64,000 nt of DNA from Gnetum montanum (taxonomy: Eukaryota > Streptophyta > Gnetopsida > Gnetales > Gnetaceae), in contig MNCI01034058.1 in NCBI GenBank assembly GCA_015680685.1, positions 715,804-779,803 of the forward strand. The letters are read 5' to 3'. The notes under the pieces are model-generated. The model made no database searches, was not told where the DNA came from, and was given only the letters and a program-made list of their open reading frames with translations. The position numbers and the translations under genes are program-made. Position 1 is the stretch's first letter. Every line of letters begins with the position of its first letter. This document shows positions 61,289 through 64,000 of the stretch, one piece after another.

Positions 61289-62509
61289 TCATTGACATTC
61301 CCTAGTCCACTCAAATGGTACATCCTTCTTTGTTAGTTCAACCAACGGTTTGGAAACCTTGGAAAAGTTCTCAATGAATCTCCTATAATAGCCAGTGTGT
61401 CCAAGGAATGACTGAATGTCTTTGATAGTTTTTGGTTGACAGGTGATTCCTTGGATGACCTTAACTTTATCTAGGTCTACCTCTATTCCTGAATGTGAAA
61501 CATTATGCCCAAGTACTATGCATTCTTGGACCATTAAATGGCTTTTCTGCTGGTTGAGCCTTAAGTTCGTTTCTACACATCTTTTCAGCACTTGCTCTAA
61601 TTGGTCCAAGGCTTGATCAAAACTTGTTCCATAAGTGGAGAAGTCGTCCATAAATACTTCCACTCCGTTTCCTATCTACTATTGGAATATGCTTAGAACT
61701 AGGTGTTGAAATGTGGTAGGAGCATTGCACAAGCCAAACAACATTTTTTTATATGCAAACGTTCCCCAAGGACTGGTGAACGTTGTCTTGGCTTGATCTT
61801 CTGGGGCTATCCATATTTGGTTGTATCCACTATAGCCATCCAAAAAACTATAACAACGATGCCCTTCTATGGTGTCTATGACTTGGTCAACGAATGACAA
61901 TAGAAAGTGATCCTTAAATGTTATCATGTTTAGCAACCTAAAATCTATGCACATCCTCCATTTGCCTCCCTTTTTCGGCATGATCACCAGAGGGCTAACC
62001 CATTCACTATAAGCAATGGGATATATGAACCCATCCTTAAGAAGTTTTTCTATTTCTTCTTTTACTACTTGCTTCAATTTTGGGTTCAATCTCCTCTGTG
62101 ATTTTTTTTGAGGTTTCATGAAGGGGTTAGTGTAAATCCTATGCTGGCATATCCTAGGATCTATTCCAGTTAATTCGGGGTATGACCAGGAAAAGGCTTT
62201 TGACCACTTGTTTATCACTTTCAGTAGACTTCCGTTTTGTTTGGAAGCAAGTCTTGCATTGATGATTACCGATTTTCCATTTTCAAGGGTCATATATTCT
62301 AGACAGGTGGGCAATGGTTTCAAATCTAGGGGCTCTTGTTTAAATTTTTCAGGAATTTCCAACTTCCCCCAATTGATGTCTTCAGGCTTAAGGCTTGGAA
62401 GTTGGCAGTGGACTTGCTCTAGTGTATCTATGCTTTCAATGTAAGTGCAAGTTATTCCCTTAGTTAGTTCCATGCACGTTAGTGAGTTTCTCTCTTGATC
62501 AACCATCAA
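61289..62509 (-). pseudogene. Reverse transcriptase of minus-strand element
   Basis: Two open stretches in one frame, 62509-61679 and 61663-61289, separated by tandem TAG codons after LSIFQ. Motifs: RRLNPKLKQVVKEEIEKLL, DGFIYPIAYSEWVSPLVIMP, KWRMCIDFRLLN, YSFLDGYSGYNQIWIAPEDQ, TFTSPWGTFAYKKMLFGLCN, then catalytic FMDD in EVFMDDFSTYGTSF, and QSFLGHTGYYRRFIENFSK. These are very close to the Athila lineage. Only one RNase H follows, unlike the Tat element in the intron. Confidence 0.92.
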
Positions 62510-62527
62510 TCACTAGGTGTCTTCTTG

Positions 62528-63304
62528 TCATGTGGTTGCTGCATATAGGCACTTTTGTATATTAATGTCTTGTGCACACTGGTTACATGCAGGCAATGCT
62601 AAAATTTGTACAACCCATGATCTCTCCATGTAATTGCACCCTATATCACTGTATGCAATGCATTGAACCTTCTTCTTCTTGATCTTTCCAAAAGTGTTCT
62701 TCTTGGATATTTCCAGGGAAAGATTACAGATTCCTAGGAGTGCATCTATAGTACTTAGCCATGTCCTTCCCATTATTATTGGGAAGTCTCCTTTACAGTT
62801 ATTTACTTGTATCACTAGGAAATCAGCTGGGTATGACCAACCACACACAGTGGTAACGATGTCCTCCACCAGTCCCAAGGGAACAATGATTGACTGGTTG
62901 GCCAACTCTAGGCAAATGTTGCTCTTCCTTAATGGAGGCAGGTTCTAGGCTTTATACATTTCTTGTGATATTAAGTTGACTCCGGAACCTGAATTCAGGA
63001 GAGCTTTGCATGGCTCATTCCCAGCGATTTGGAGATAGATTAGGGGGCTTCTAGGATCAGAGAATTTCCTAGGAAGGTGGCCAATCTTAATCTAGTTAGT
63101 TATGGCATGTGTTAACATAACCATATGCATTGAGCTCAGTGTTTGGTTTGAAGGGAGCTCTGAAGCCTTATTTGATGGGGAGGTGTTCAGAGGTTCAATC
63201 GCTTGTGGTCGTGAGGGCTTGGTTAGACTGTTGGTTCTAAAGAAAGGTCTTTTTTTCATACAGTTGTTAGCACCAACAATGGGTTGAAGATTCATAGCCC
63301 TCAT
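62528..63304 (-). pseudogene. Retropepsin region of minus-strand element
   Basis: In frame with RT. SPLIYLQIAGNEPCKALLNS reaches the active site, where the usual DSG is NSG (N codon AAT, near 62988). Then SGVNLISQEMYKA, stop, and the second half PLGLVEDIVTTV, YPADFLVIQV, GDFPIIMGRTWLSTIDALLG. The loss of the catalytic Asp and the stops make it inactive. A Pro/Ser-rich linker (63304-63092) precedes it. Confidence 0.82.
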
Positions 63305-63846
63305 GGCATTGCGTTGCTATGGTTGAGTAGGAAGTTCCTGTTGCATTGCTGGAGCAGGTGGTAATGGAGCTATTGGTGTGAGAGTTGCGATGGATTCGAA
63401 GGATGGTATGGTTGTGGGTTATCTCCCCTAGGAGAAGGAGGTCTATAATACTCATGATCTTGGTAGTGATGTTGTGGTGTAATGTGACTAACAGAGTCAC
63501 GTGGAGATATTGGATGCTGCACGTAGTAGCCATATGGGTCTAGTTGCCGGTAGGGGTATTGTTGCCTTGGTGGTGGCATCCCCCATGACTGTGGGTATTG
63601 CCACTATTGATGTTGCTCAATGGGTTGTGGTGGATTTCCACTTAGATAATATGTTGAGGATTGGTGGAACTTCCTTGGGTTACCTTGGGGATAAGGTAAT
63701 TGTTGGGGTGTTTGCCGTTTATTTAGTCGTGGGTTGAGTGCATACACCTCAGACTCTTGTAGATGTGAGATCACTGGGCAACATCCCTTAGGATGGTCGT
63801 ATTGCCATATCTCACATCCATCATCATTGTCTATGTCTGAATCCAC
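63305..63846 (-). pseudogene. gag C-terminal part of minus-strand element
   Basis: MDSDIDNDDGCEIWQYDHPK then GCCPVISHL gives the same C-X6-H-X4-C half-knuckle as the gag at 45183-46574; YYVQHPISP also matches. The rest is Pro/Gln/Tyr-rich with stops. The frame differs from pol, by a frameshift mutation or programmed shift. The N-terminal gag lies outside the window or in the mirrored end. Confidence 0.7.
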
Positions 63847-64000
63847 AACCTCTTATATGATTNGAAAAAGAGAGAAGTGGATAATGCACGTAACAAGGGT
63901 AAGGGAAAAATGGTAATCATATAAGAGGTTGTGGATTCAGACATAGACAATGATGATGGATGTGAGATATGGCAATACGACCATCCTAAGGGATGTTGCC
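63777..64000. repeat. Large palindrome at the window end
   Basis: 63777-63862 is exactly mirrored as the reverse complement at 63915-64000: 86-base arms and a 52-base spacer with an N at 63863. It may extend past the window. The N and the perfect arms suggest a fold-back read or wrong join, though an inverted duplication is possible. Confidence 0.88.

Overview
The window is nuclear DNA of a land plant. It carries one recognisable host gene, a DWARF1/DIMINUTO-type Delta24-sterol reductase, set among plant-type Ty3/gypsy LTR retrotransposons of the Tat and Athila kinds. The very long intron and the dense, old, nested retroelements would suit a fern or gymnosperm, but the sequence does not prove that. 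A run of N (47239-48137) and single N bases (4591, 44647, 44696, 63863) mark a draft assembly.

Layout, left to right. 1-1438 is a minus-strand LTR cut by the window edge. 3628-4083 is the last exon of the sterol reductase (minus strand). 4084-32131 is one 28-kb intron of that gene. The rest of the coding sequence is 32132-33406, and the two exons join in frame to give 576 residues. Within the intron, 4725-31024 is bounded by LTRs of about 1.45 kb and an ACAAT target-site duplication, so it descends from a single Tat-lineage insertion on the plus strand.

That insertion was later rearranged. A tandem duplication began inside the element (9067-9071) and ended in codon 6 of the host gene (33387-33391), with TCCAA shared at the junction (19580-19584). 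The intron therefore holds two copies of an antisense multi-exon gene (9072-13344 and 19585-23844), two copies of pol (14089-17390 and 24589-27887), two minisatellite arrays, and a dead, start-less copy of host exon 1 (18325-19584). The left unit also lost about 3.3 kb, including its LTR.

The antisense gene is the most unusual content. It lies between gag and reverse transcriptase, where a protease would be expected, and has a TATA-like box, about six exons with mostly canonical splice sites, and a protein I do not recognise. Its orientation matches the sterol reductase, so its splice sites sit in the host pre-mRNA in sense.

33407-35200 is the 5' flank of the host gene. 35285-44050 is an older Tat-like relic (gag, protease piece, 3' LTR) that surrounds a fragment of a GT34 xylosyltransferase gene. 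44077-49709 is an Athila-like element with LTRs, an AGCAT duplication, a tRNA-Asp-type primer site and a gag gene but no visible pol. 49817-51411 is a minus-strand gag relic. 51412-56160 is AT-rich with degenerate repeats. 56301-64000 is a minus-strand Athila-like element with its 3' LTR, integrase, RNase H, RT, protease and gag, running off the right edge.

All retroelement genes are broken. Most stops lie where CAG or CAA would be expected, and several catalytic Asp or Glu codons have become Asn or Lys, the pattern expected of C-to-T decay in methylated DNA. The sterol reductase is the only gene here that looks functional.
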